Part shown: positions 8,042 to 16,870 of the stretch, piece after piece | Numbering within the stretch: the first letter of the stretch is position 1 | Layout of the letters: each line of letters starts with the position of its first letter | Source of the DNA: Planctomycetota bacterium | GTDB taxonomy: Bacteria; Planctomycetota; J058 | Length of the DNA stretch: 64,000 bases | Direction: 5' to 3' | NCBI GenBank assembly: GCA_023954375.1 | Contig: JAMLIC010000008.1 | Coordinates: forward strand, 173,642 to 237,641 | The notes under the pieces: generated by a model | Seen by the model: only the letters and a program-made list of their open reading frames with translations | The model's database searches: none | What the model was told of the DNA's origin: nothing | Made by a program: the position numbers and the translations under genes

Positions 8042-8329
8042 GAGCTCGAGAACTTCTCCTCCCGCTGCACGTGTTCAACCCGCCAGAGCGAGCGATGGGG
8101 AGGCGCGGAACGGGCCGAGCTCCATAGTCCGGGCACTTGCGCCGATCGCGTCCCCCTCGCGAGCGCATCACTCATCGCAGGTCTGAGCTCGAGAACTTCT
8201 CTCTCCGCCGCTCGTGCTCGACCCGCCAAAGCGCAGCGTGTGGGAGGCGCGGAACGGGCCGAGCTCCATAGTCCGGGCACTTGCGCCGATCGCGCCCCCC
8301 TCGCGAGCGCATCAACTCATCGCAGGTCT
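8042..8329. repeat. Dispersed intergenic repeat A, copies 3 and 4 in tandem
   Basis: Two head-to-tail copies of about 144 bp (8042-8184 and 8185-8329), inverted relative to copies 1 and 2. Each starts GAGCTCGAGAACTTCTC, contains CCGAGCTCCATAGTCCGGGC, and ends with the inverted hallmark CTCGCGAGCGCATCA..CTCATCGCAGGTCT. Identity between the two is about 90% by eye. No coding function is supported. Confidence 0.85.
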
Positions 8330-8369
8330 GAGCTCGAGAGAGGTCGCGCAGCGATCTCTTCTCGAGCTC
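8330..8369 (-). terminator. Strong hairpin 3' of the zinc-ribbon gene
   Basis: GAGCTCGAGAGAGGTCGC (8330-8347) pairs with GCGATCTCTTCTCGAGCTC (8351-8369), with one bulge and one G-T pair, around a 3-nt loop. It lies 10 nt beyond the stop of the minus-strand gene 8379-8741, and its outer arm reuses the first bases of repeat A. There is no U-tract, so termination is inferred. Confidence 0.55.
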
Positions 8370-8378
8370 AGGTTCCGA

Positions 8379-8741
8379 TCAGTCCCGATCGATGAGGCGC
8401 ACCTTCTCCAGCTCGCCCTTGTCGAGGTACAGGCCGCAGTCCTTGGGGCACTTGTCGACGAGGAGTCCGGGCACCTGCTTGTAGTTGACCCGCTCGAGGT
8501 GCGCGTCGCAGCGCGGGCAGACGCGGTCGGTCGGGCGGGGGTCCTGGGCCGTCTTCCACTGGCGGAGGAGCTCGTACTTCTTGCGCCGCATCTCGTCGGC
8601 GGGGCTCACCGGGCCGCGGCGGGCGAGGTTGTCCGCCTCGCCCGCGTCCAGCCAGACGCCCCCGCAGCGCTCGCAGCGGTCGATCGTCACGTCGTCGACG
8701 ACCACCTCTTCCATCGTGGCCCCGCAGCCCGAGCAGTTCAT
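8379..8741 (-). CDS. Zinc-ribbon (zf-TFIIB type) protein
   Basis: 120 residues from the ATG at 8741 with GGAGG upstream. The first zinc ribbon is MNCSGCGATM ... IDRCERCGGVWLDAGE (residues 1-35), the classic zf-TFIIB pattern with two CxxC knuckles and the downstream Trp-Leu-Asp. A second ribbon-like half follows at ~75-105: VCPRCDAHLERV ... DKCPKDCGLYLDKGELEKV. The middle is a helical, charged linker. These proteins bind zinc and are common in bacteria, but their partners are mostly unknown. The gene stands alone, with 299 bp before the next gene; that gap contains no feature I can support apart from an isolated TTGACA. Confidence 0.8.
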   Translation of the reverse strand: MNCSGCGATMEEVVVDDVTIDRCERCGGVWLDAGEADNLARRGPVSPADEMRRKKYELLRQWKTAQDPRPTDRVCPRCDAHLERVNYKQVPGLLVDKCPKDCGLYLDKGELEKVRLIDRD

Positions 8742-9040
8742 CGCGCCTCCGCTGACCGCGGATCGTAGCCGCGCACGCCGTCGGGGTCGAGGCGAGCGCG
8801 GGTCGAATCCGCCGGCGGAGACTGGGCCGCATCTGGTCCAGCGCCGGGACGAACCCCGGGGCCGTGAGCCGAATACAGAGACGTGACACTGCAAGTGATT
8901 TGTTTGCGGCTCCGCGGACCGACGGCACGGCCCCTGCTCTAGTGACCACCAAGTTGACACGCTCGCGCGCGGCGCGGGCAACGGTCCGACAACCCACAAC
9001 GTGAGGGGCCCACCACGGCGGCCCTTCGGAGTGACTCACC

Positions 9041-10638
9041 ATGATGGACGCGATCAAGAAGTACACCCGCGCCTTCCTCGTCTCGGCCGCCGTCGCTGGC
9101 GTGTTCGCCTTCCCCGCCACTCCCGTGTTCGCCGACCCGGAGAACCAGGCCGCGACCGGTCAGCAGGCGCCGCAGCAGACGTTCCAGATCACCGGGGTCG
9201 ACTCGCAGCGCGGGCCGTTCACCGGCCAGATCACCCTCCAGCAGCGGGCCGACGGGCGGGTCGACGTCCAGCGTCAGGTCACCTTCCAGCAGAGCGGCGA
9301 GCGGCTGGTGCAGGCCGGCGTCGGCGAGCAGCGCGGCAACGAGGTGCGGGCGCGCATCACCCAGTCGCAGGAGCAGGGGCTGGCCGGCAGCGTCGGCAAC
9401 CTCGGCAGCACGAACCAGACGAGCCAGGCCGAGGAGGCGCGGCTGCGCCTCGAACTCGACCCGGCGCAGGGGACCTGCGCCGGCCAGTGCGCGAGCCAGC
9501 AGGGCACCACGCGGGAGCGCGGCCAGCGCGTCCGCCGCTCGAACCCCCAACAGACCCCGCGCAGCAGCAACCCGACGCGGCCGGCGGTCGCCGAGGAGGC
9601 GCCCCAGCAGAGCCCGCAGTCCGGCCCCGCCCTGCCCGCGCTCGGTGAGGAGGCCCCCGCCGCGCAGCAGCGGCCCTCGCAGGCGCGCCCGGCGCTCCCC
9701 GCGCTCGGCGAGGAGGCCCCGGCGCAGCAGAGCCCGGCGTCGCAGGCGCCGGCCCCGGCGCAGCAGGCGCCGGCGGTGTCGTCGGAGGCCCCGGCGCAGC
9801 AGAGCCCGGCGTCGCAGGCGCCGGCCCCGGCGCAGCAGGCGCCGGCGGTGTCGTCGGAGGCCCCGGCGCAGCAGAGCCCGGCGTCGCAGGCGCCGGCCCC
9901 GGCGCAGCAGGCGCCGGCGGTGTCGTCGGAGGCCCCGGCGCGGCAAGCCGGCGTCCGCAGGCGGCCGAGCGGCGCCGGCGGTGTCGTCGGAGGCCCCGGC
10001 GCAGCGGGCCCGGCGTCGCAGGCGCCGGCCCCGGCGCAGCCGCCCGCCCAGCGCCCCGGCGTCGCAGGCGGCCGCCCCGGCCCAGGGCCCCGGCGTCGCA
10101 GGCGGCCGCTCCGGCCAACAGGCCCCGGCGTCGCAGGCGGCCGCTCCGGCCAGGCCCGGCGTCGCAGGCGGCCGCTCCGGCGCAGCAGGCCCCGGCGTCG
10201 CAGGCGGCCGCTCCGGCCCAGCAGGCCCCGGCGTCGCAGGCAGCCGCTCGGCCCAGCAGGCCCCGGCGTCGCAGGCGGCCGCCCCGGCCCAGCAGGCCCC
10301 GGCGTCGCAGGCGGCCGCCCGCCCAGCGGCCCCGGCGTCGCAGGCGGCCGCCCCCGGCCCAGCAGGCCCCGGCGTCGCAGGCGGCCGCCCCGGCCGCAGG
10401 CCCCGGCGTCCAGGCGGCCGCCCCGGCGCAGCAGGCCCCGGCGTCGCAGGCGGCCGCCCCGGCGCAGCAGGCCCCGGCGTCGCAGGCGGCCGCCCCGGCC
10501 CAGCAGGCCCCGGCCTCGCAGGGGCAGCAGGCCCCGGCGTCGCAGGGGACCGCCCCGGCGCAGCAGGCGCCCGCGTCGCAGTCGCCGGCGCCGGCGCAGC
10601 AGGCGCCCGCTCAGCAGAGCACGAACCAGAACGGCTGA
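9041..10638 (+). CDS. Secreted Ala/Pro/Gln-rich repeat protein, reading frame broken in the repeat tract
   Basis: Residues 1-31 are a signal peptide ending ATPVFADPE, followed by a ~110-residue Gln-rich segment (TGQITLQQRADGRVDVQ). From ~9690 there are three 72-bp repeats encoding SPASQAPAPAQQAPAVSSEA. From ~10000 to 10600 come many ~36-bp repeats of CAGCAGGCCCCGGCGTCGCA type (QQAPASQAAAPA). The initial frame is lost at about 9945, and several repeat units are shorter or longer by 1-5 bases. The tract ends in another frame with QQSTNQNG and a stop at 10636-10638. Either the gene is broken or, more likely, repeat-tract assembly/sequencing errors interrupt an intact low-complexity surface protein. 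The coordinates span the whole presumed gene. The start could be either of two adjacent ATGs. Function unknown. Confidence 0.55.
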
Positions 10639-10763
10639 TCACTCCCGCCCGACGGGCGGACGATCGAGCGCGCGCGGCCCGGGTCCCGACCCGAGCCGCG
10701 CGCGTCGCCGTTCGCGGCGCCTCGTGCCCGGGGGACGTTGACGCGCGCCCCTCCCGGCCAGAA

Positions 10764-10795
10764 ACTCTCCGCCTCCTCAGCCCCCCACGGAGAGT
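10764..10795 (+). promoter_or_regulatory. Hairpin covering the mdh ribosome-binding site
   Basis: ACTCTCCG (10764-10771) pairs with CGGAGAGT (10788-10795). The 3' arm contains GGAGAG, the only Shine-Dalgarno candidate for the ATG at 10804, so the closed hairpin would hide it. Confidence 0.45.
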
Positions 10796-10803
10796 GAGTC
10801 CAC

Positions 10804-11787
10804 ATGAAGCCGCTCGTCGTCACCGTCACCGGCGCGGCCGGGAACATCGGCTACGCCATCCTGCCCCGGATCGCCCACGGGGACGTGTTCGGCCCCGACC
10901 AGCCGGTGATCCTCAAGCTCCTCGAGATCCCGCCCGCCCTCAAGGCGCTCGAAGGCGTGCGCATGGAGCTCGAGGACTGCGCCTTCCCGCTCGTGCAGAA
11001 GATCGTCTGCACGTCGGACCTCGACGAGGCGTTCGGCGACTGCACGGCCGCCTTCCTCGTCGGCGCCCGGCCGCGCGGCCCGGGCATGGAGCGCAGCGAC
11101 CTGCTCAAGGCCAACGGCCCGATCTTCACCGGGCAGGGCCAGGCGATCGCCCGCGTGGGCAGCCCCGACGTGCGCGTCCTCGTCGTCGGCAACCCGGCCA
11201 ACACCAACGCCCTGATCGCCATGCACGCGGCGAAGGGCAAGGTCGCGCCGGAGCGGTTCACGGCCATGACGCGCCTCGACCACAACCGGGCCGTATCGAT
11301 GCTCGCCGGGCGCGCGAAGGTGCAGGTCCGCGACGTGTCGAACGCGTTCATCTGGGGCAACCACAGCCCGACCATGGTCCCCGACGTCGAGCACGGCACC
11401 ATCCAGGGCCGCCCGATCCGCGCCGTGATCAACGACGACGCCTGGCTCCAGGGCGAGTTCCAGAAGGCGGTCGGCCAGCGCGGCAAGGCCGTGATCGACG
11501 CCCGCGGCGCCAGCTCCGCCTTCTCCGCCGCGCACGCGGCCATCGAGCACATGGCCCTGTGGTTCCGCGGCACGAAGCCCGGCGAGATCACGAGCATGGC
11601 CGTCCCGTCCGACGGCAGCTACGGCACGCCCGAGGGGCTGATCTCGTCCTTCCCCGTCATGTGCCCGGGCGACGGCTCCTACCGCATCGTCGAGGGCCTC
11701 GAGCTCTCCGACTGGGCGAAGGGCAAGATCAAGGTCACCTGCGACGAGCTGGCGCAGGAGCGGGACGCGGTCAAGGACCTGCTCTGA
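10804..11787 (+). CDS. mdh: Malate dehydrogenase (NAD-dependent)
   Basis: 327 residues. Interconverts malate and oxaloacetate in the TCA cycle. The Rossmann loop [10 protein letters not shown] (residues ~9-18) marks the NAD site. [15 protein letters not shown] is the mobile substrate-binding loop with Arg pairs, NPANTNA follows the second strand, LDHNRA carries the proton-relay Asp, and [11 protein letters not shown] carries the catalytic His. This is the group-2 MDH type (about 325-330 residues), homologous to cytosolic and many bacterial MDHs, rather than the LDH-like type. It stands immediately upstream of sdaA in the same direction, 59 bp apart. Confidence 0.95.
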   Translation: MKPLVVTVTGAAGNIGYAILPRIAHGDVFGPDQPVILKLLEIPPALKALEGVRMELEDCAFPLVQKIVCTSDLDEAFGDCTAAFLVGARPRGPGMERSDLLKANGPIFTGQGQAIARVGSPDVRVLVVGNPANTNALIAMHAAKGKVAPERFTAMTRLDHNRAVSMLAGRAKVQVRDVSNAFIWGNHSPTMVPDVEHGTIQGRPIRAVINDDAWLQGEFQKAVGQRGKAVIDARGASSAFSAAHAAIEHMALWFRGTKPGEITSMAVPSDGSYGTPEGLISSFPVMCPGDGSYRIVEGLELSDWAKGKIKVTCDELAQERDAVKDLL

Positions 11788-11811
11788 CGAGCCCGCGCCG
11801 TCTATGATGCG

Positions 11812-11839
11812 CTCCTGGCGGGCTCTCGCCCGCCAGGAG
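11812..11839 (+). promoter_or_regulatory. Perfect 12-bp hairpin overlapping the sdaA ribosome-binding site
   Basis: CTCCTGGCGGGC (11812-11823) and GCCCGCCAGGAG (11828-11839) are perfect complements with a TCTC loop. The 3' arm contains AGGAG, the Shine-Dalgarno of the GTG at 11847. A TATGAT hexamer at 11803-11808 could be a -10 element just upstream, but no convincing -35 is visible. Confidence 0.55.
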
Positions 11840-11846
11840 CCCCCGC

Positions 11847-13244
<1,398 letters not shown>

Positions 13245-13291
13245 TCGTGTGATCGCGGCTGCGGCGGAGGATGGCGGGCGCTGCCGTTCGC

Positions 13292-13320
13292 CAGGGTGTC
13301 GCGCTTCGCGCGACACCCTG
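13292..13320 (+). terminator. Perfect hairpin after sdaA
   Basis: CAGGGTGTCGCG (13292-13303) pairs with CGCGACACCCTG (13309-13320) around CTTCG. It lies 48 nt after the sdaA stop and forms the left edge of repeat B. A half-copy occurs at ~42966. There is no U-tract. Confidence 0.55.
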
Positions 13321-13735
13321 GCCGCTCAGGCTCGGTCGGCGGCCACGAGGCCGCCTTCCCTCGCCTTCGCGCGGCATCGCCTCGCCCTCCTCCGCCTCGC
13401 CTGGGGCTCTGGCTGCGGAAGCGCGGTGAGGTGTGCTCGGAGGCGTTCCGGCCGTCTGCCAGGACGGCCGAGCGGGCCTGAACTGAACGATCGCGACCGC
13501 GGCGCGCGCGCCACGAACGCCGCTGCCGGTCGCGTCGCAACACGCCACTTAGGCCGCCAACCGGGTCGCCGAGGACGGGGGGGCTTGACACAGGGTGTCT
13601 CGGTCGGCGGCCACGAGGCCGCCTTCCCTCGCCTTCGCGCGGCATCGCCTCGCCCTCCTCCGCCTCGCCTGGGGCTCTCGCTGCGAAAGCGCGGTGAGCT
13701 GTGCTCGGAGGCGGCTTGGCCGTCTGAGAAGACGG
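13321..13735. repeat. Dispersed intergenic repeat B, two direct copies with spacer
   Basis: The unit GGTCGGCGGCCACGAGGCCG ... CCTTCGCGCGGCATCGCCTC ... GTGCTCGGAGGC occurs at ~13333-13475 and again at ~13603-13735 in the same direction. The intervening spacer (~13480-13602) contains GGGGGGGCTTGACACAGGGT. The unit plus spacer recurs inverted at 61960-62195, and part of it at 43122-43250. The gap 13245-13909 holds no gene; 13736-13909 shows only a small hairpin near 13790-13815 and the ribosome site of the next gene. Confidence 0.85.
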
Positions 13736-13909
13736 CCGGGTGCGCGCCGCCAGAGACGGCGAGGCTACCGGGTCCGAGGACAGTGCCGGGTATCAGAGGC
13801 GAGCCGCTGGCTTCGCCTCCGAGGCGACCCCTGCCGCCACCGTGTGGCTCGTGCCTGATCGTTCGAGGCGGGTCGAGTTCGGGTAGCGTAGGGGACCGGA
13901 GGCGCCGCG

Positions 13910-14857
13910 TTGGTCCACGCGCTCGTCCGCTACGGTCGCCTGCGCCAGCTGGCGGAGTTCGTCCCCTCGGGCGATGCGCGCCTCGAGCCGCGGCGCGCCT
14001 GCGTCGTCGCCACGCCGCGCGGGACCGAGGTCGGGCTGGTCCTGGCGGTGGTCGAGGCCGAGCGCCTGCCCGAGCAGGCGGGGCTGCTCCTGCGCATGGC
14101 CACCCCCGAGGACGAGGCGAACGCCCGCGCCCTGGCCACCCGCGCCGAGCAGGACCTCGCGCGCGTCGGCGCGCTGGCGGCGACGGTCGCGCCCGAGGTG
14201 CGGGTGATCACCGCCGAGCGCCTCCTCGCCGGCGCCCGCCCGGGCGCGCAGAAGCTCGTCGTCTACTACGCCGCCAGCGCCCGGGTCGACGTCCCGGCGC
14301 TCCTCCGCGCGGCCGAGGACGCGCTCGGGGTCGAGCTCGACCTCGTGCAGGTCGGCGCGCGCCAGCGCGCGCGCGTGTGCGGCGGCGCGGGCGTGTGCGG
14401 CCGCACCCTCTGCTGCTCGACGTTCCTGCGGGCGCTCGAGCCCGTGACCATGCGCATGGCGCAGGTGCAGGGGCTCACCACCTCGCCCGAGGCCACCGCC
14501 GGCGCCTGCGGGCGGCTCAAGTGCTGCCTGCGCTACGAGAACCCGCTCTACGAGGAGAGCCGCCGGGGGCTCCCGCGCGTGGGCTGGATCGTCACCGCCC
14601 GGCGGGCCCGCGGGCCCGTCGTCGCGGTGGACGTGCTGCGTCGGCGCGTCCTCGTCCGGCCCGAGGACGGCGGCGCGCCCGTCGCGCTGTTCGCCGAGGA
14701 GGTCCTCCGCGCCGCCCCGCCGGCCCGCGCGCCGCTGCCCCTGGCCGGCGCCGCGCCGCCCCCCGAGCCGCCGCAGGCCGAGCGCGGCTGGTCGGACCTG
14801 GCGCGGCGGCTCTGGCGGCGCATGGGGTCGGGGCGGGCGCCCAAGCAGGAGGAGTGA
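13910..14857 (+). CDS. ricT: PSP1/RicT (YaaT) family protein
   Basis: 315 residues. RicT homologues act in RNA maturation complexes and bind Fe-S clusters in Bacillus; in other phyla the role is less clear. Family marks are the ARVCGGAGVCGRTLCCSTFL cluster (residues ~159-178) and GACGRLKCCLRYE (~198-210), supplying the conserved cysteines, together with the SPEATAG linker. I use the TTG at 13910, preceded by GGAGG 7 nt away. The C-terminal ~60 residues are Pro/Ala-rich with a basic end (RRLWRRMGSGR). The gene is bounded by repeat B upstream and a long inverted repeat downstream. Confidence 0.85.
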   Translation: MVHALVRYGRLRQLAEFVPSGDARLEPRRACVVATPRGTEVGLVLAVVEAERLPEQAGLLLRMATPEDEANARALATRAEQDLARVGALAATVAPEVRVITAERLLAGARPGAQKLVVYYAASARVDVPALLRAAEDALGVELDLVQVGARQRARVCGGAGVCGRTLCCSTFLRALEPVTMRMAQVQGLTTSPEATAGACGRLKCCLRYENPLYEESRRGLPRVGWIVTARRARGPVVAVDVLRRRVLVRPEDGGAPVALFAEEVLRAAPPARAPLPLAGAAPPPEPPQAERGWSDLARRLWRRMGSGRAPKQEE

Positions 14858-14875
14858 CACCCACGGTTTGGCTCA

Positions 14876-14977
14876 CATGGGACACGGAGGCAACGGAGGA
14901 CAACGGAGGCCACGGAGGGGACGTAGGGACAAGACCTCCGTGACCTTCGTGGACCTTCGTTGCCTCCGTGTCCCATG
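14876..14977. terminator. Long inverted repeat between convergent genes
   Basis: CATGGGACACGGAGGCAACG at 14876-14895 is perfectly complementary to 14958-14977. Pairing continues inward imperfectly through repeated CACGGAGG/CAACGGAGG units, for a stem of about 45 bp. It sits between ricT (+) and the anti-sigma gene (-), as expected for a bidirectional terminator. Confidence 0.65.
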
Positions 14978-15032
14978 CGAGCCCACGCGCTGGACGATCG
15001 TCGGTCCAGGTGACGAGCGCGGTGACCGCCCT

Positions 15033-15911
15033 CTACTCGCCCGCGCGCCCCATCCACCGCGCGAGGTCCTCCACGGGCACGACCTCGACGCGGCCGTCGG
15101 CGTAGACGACGTTGAAGCCCTCGGCGTGGTTGCCGAAGCGGTCCCAGCACACCGGCCGCCCGCCGGGGATCCGGGTCGGGTCGGCGGGGTCGGGCGGCGG
15201 CAGCTCGGCCCAGAACGAGTTCTGCCCCAGGTCGTGGCCGCGCGGGCCGGGGCACACCAGCCGCGACGCGTCGAGGTAGCCGCCCTCGACCAGGGCGGCG
15301 CGCAGGGCGGCCCCGCGCAGGGCGGGCGCGTCCGGGCGCTCGTGGCGGTAGCGCACGACGGCGCGCGCCACCTCGCGCAGGCGCTCCTGGCAGTCGTGGA
15401 GGCGGCGCTCCTCCACCGCGTGGATCATCGCCGGGTAGAAGACGGCCACGAAGCTGGTGCACACGCCGAAGAGGAGCAGCGCCGCGGCCGCCTGCGTGAC
15501 GAGGCGCAGGGCCAGCTGCCCGCGCGTCGGCGGGATCGGCGACACGGCCCCGCCGCCGCCGAGGGCCGTCGTGGTGAGGATCTCGACCGACGAGCGGCGG
15601 CGCGGGCGCGCCGCCTCGGGGAACGGGACGAGGCGCCCCGCCGGCCCCGGCGCGCCCGGGGGGAGGTCGACGGCGGCCTCCCCCGCCGCCGGGCGCGCCA
15701 GCGCGGCCACGGCCAGCCCGGCCAGGGCGCGCTCGACGAGGTCGTCCCGCGGCGGCGCCACCGTCCAGGCGTCGAGCTCGCCGCGCAGGGCGCGCGCCCC
15801 CTCGACGACCCGGGCGCACGCCTCGCACCCGGCCGCGTGCGCGCCGACGTCCGGCGGCGCGTCGCCGCGGACCAGCTCCGGCAGGTGCTCGCGCACCGAC
15901 GCGCAGCTCAT
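15033..15911 (-). CDS. Membrane anti-sigma factor fused to an H-X9-DG domain
   Basis: 292 residues. The N-terminus is a zinc anti-sigma fold: H25-A-A-G-C29-E-A-C32 (HxxxCxxC). A Pro-rich linker follows, then one membrane helix (~residues 137-160, LLLFGVCTSFVAVFY). The extracytoplasmic part has an N-terminal helix like a pseudopilin (HDCQERLREVARAVVRYR) and ends with H262-x9-D272-G273 in FNVVYADGRVEV. That is the prepilin-processing-associated H-X9-DG motif of DUF1559-type planctomycete proteins. The gene overlaps the upstream ECF sigma factor by ATGA, so the two are translationally coupled and very likely partners. Here the sensor half of an anti-sigma factor appears to be a pseudopilin-like domain, which is unusual. 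Confidence 0.85.
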   Translation of the reverse strand: MSCASVREHLPELVRGDAPPDVGAHAAGCEACARVVEGARALRGELDAWTVAPPRDDLVERALAGLAVAALARPAAGEAAVDLPPGAPGPAGRLVPFPEAARPRRRSSVEILTTTALGGGGAVSPIPPTRGQLALRLVTQAAAALLLFGVCTSFVAVFYPAMIHAVEERRLHDCQERLREVARAVVRYRHERPDAPALRGAALRAALVEGGYLDASRLVCPGPRGHDLGQNSFWAELPPPDPADPTRIPGGRPVCWDRFGNHAEGFNVVYADGRVEVVPVEDLARWMGRAGE

Positions 15912-16516
15912 GGCAGCTCCTCCTGCGGCGACAGCGCGCGAGCCAGGCGCGCCATCGCGTTGTGCATGCGGCTCTTGACCGTCCCCACCGGGATCTCGAG
16001 CGCCTCGGCGATCTCCTCGTAGGACAGGCCCTGGTAGTAGAAGAGCACCACCGCGGCGCGCCCCTTCTCCGGCAGGTCGTCCACCGCCGCGCGGACGACG
16101 CCCGCCGCCTCGGCCCGCTCGGCGGCCTCCCCGGGGGCCCCGGCGCGCCCGGCCAGCTGGGCCACGAGGGCGCAGCCGTCCTCGTCGGGGCGGTCGAGCG
16201 GGACGGCGTCGCGATAGCTCCTCGCGCGGAAGGTGTTGCGCGCCAGGTTCGTGGCGATCGAGTAGAGCCACGGGCGGAACGTCCGCGACCGGTCGAAGCG
16301 GCCGGCGTGGCGCAGGACGCGCAGGAACGTGTCCTGGAACAGGTCGTCGGCGTCGTCGCTCGACCCGAGCAGCCGGCACAGGTAGCCGTGCAGCGGGCCG
16401 CGGTAGCGCTCCATGAGCTGGCGCAGCGCCGCCGCGTCCCCGCCCTCGAGGCGCGCGACCAGCGCCTCGTCCGTGTCGCCGGCGCGCGCGCCCGGCTCGG
16501 TGCTCCCCGGAGCCAT
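15908..16516 (-). CDS. ECF (extracytoplasmic function) RNA polymerase sigma factor
   Basis: 202 residues from the ATG at 16516; the open frame continues upstream without family sequence. Region 2 is visible as ALRQLMERYRGPLHGYLCRL ... DADDLFQDTFLRVLRHAG ... FRPWLYSIATNLARNTFR (residues ~30-110). Region 4 is DLPEKGRAAVVLFYYQGLSY followed by the helix-turn-helix EIAEALEIPVGTVKSRMHNA. Sigma-1.1 and region 3 are absent, as in ECF factors. It is coupled to the anti-sigma gene by a 4-nt overlap. The regulon is unknown; autoregulation is common in the family but not shown here. Confidence 0.93.
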   Translation of the reverse strand: MAPGSTEPGARAGDTDEALVARLEGGDAAALRQLMERYRGPLHGYLCRLLGSSDDADDLFQDTFLRVLRHAGRFDRSRTFRPWLYSIATNLARNTFRARSYRDAVPLDRPDEDGCALVAQLAGRAGAPGEAAERAEAAGVVRAAVDDLPEKGRAAVVLFYYQGLSYEEIAEALEIPVGTVKSRMHNAMARLARALSPQEELP

Positions 16517-16763
16517 CCGTGTGTCGCCGCCTCCGCGCGCGCCCGGCCGTCCCGGGACCGGCGGCGGCGCGGACCGGGGCCGGAGCCCGGGGCTCAGGCT
16601 ATGCCTCCGCCGTCCCCTCCCGCAAGCCCGCGCGCCGCGCCACCCGCGCCGCGCGCCCCGGACCGCTCGCGTGACCTCGCCCTGGCCGACCATGGCCCCG
16701 ATACCCCCGTGGGTCGCCGCCGGTTCACGCGCCGCGCCCGCGGCGCGCCGCCGTCCACGGCGA

Positions 16764-16802
16764 CGTCAAGCGCTTGACGCTCCGACGGCACCGGCTTAGG
16801 CT
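16764..16802 (+). promoter_or_regulatory. Sigma-70 promoter with palindromic operator candidate
   Basis: TTGACG (16774-16779), 17-bp spacer, TAGGCT (16797-16802); the start point should be near 16808. The -35 box is the right half of a perfect 16-bp palindrome CGTCAAGCGCTTGACG (16764-16779), a plausible repressor site. It drives the UDP-sugar pyrophosphorylase gene. The rest of the 354-bp gap 16517-16870 shows no other supported feature. Confidence 0.6.
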
Positions 16803-16870
16803 CCCCACCCCTCGGGAGGTGGCCCGCGGCGCGGGGGACGCGTCGGGCCGGAAGGAAAGGGAGTCGCACC

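Noticed and set aside
8954..8959. TTGACA as promoter for the secreted repeat protein
   Set aside because: No acceptable -10 hexamer at 16-18 bp, so not listed as a promoter.
9690..10600. CRISPR-like array in the repeat gene
   Set aside because: The repeats are coding-type (QQAPASQAAAPA) without unique spacers.
9645..11807. Long Arg/Pro-rich open frame running through the repeat tract and mdh
   Set aside because: It is the +1 shadow of the repeat gene and of mdh; no family match and heavy Arg/Pro bias typical of wrong-frame translation in GC-rich DNA.
13860..13900. tRNA-like GGTTCGA-type sequence
   Set aside because: No cloverleaf arms or acceptor stem could be built around it; it lies in the leader of ricT.
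13321..13900. Open frames inside repeat B as genes
   Set aside because: The same sequence appears at three loci in different frames and orientations with indels, so it is non-coding.
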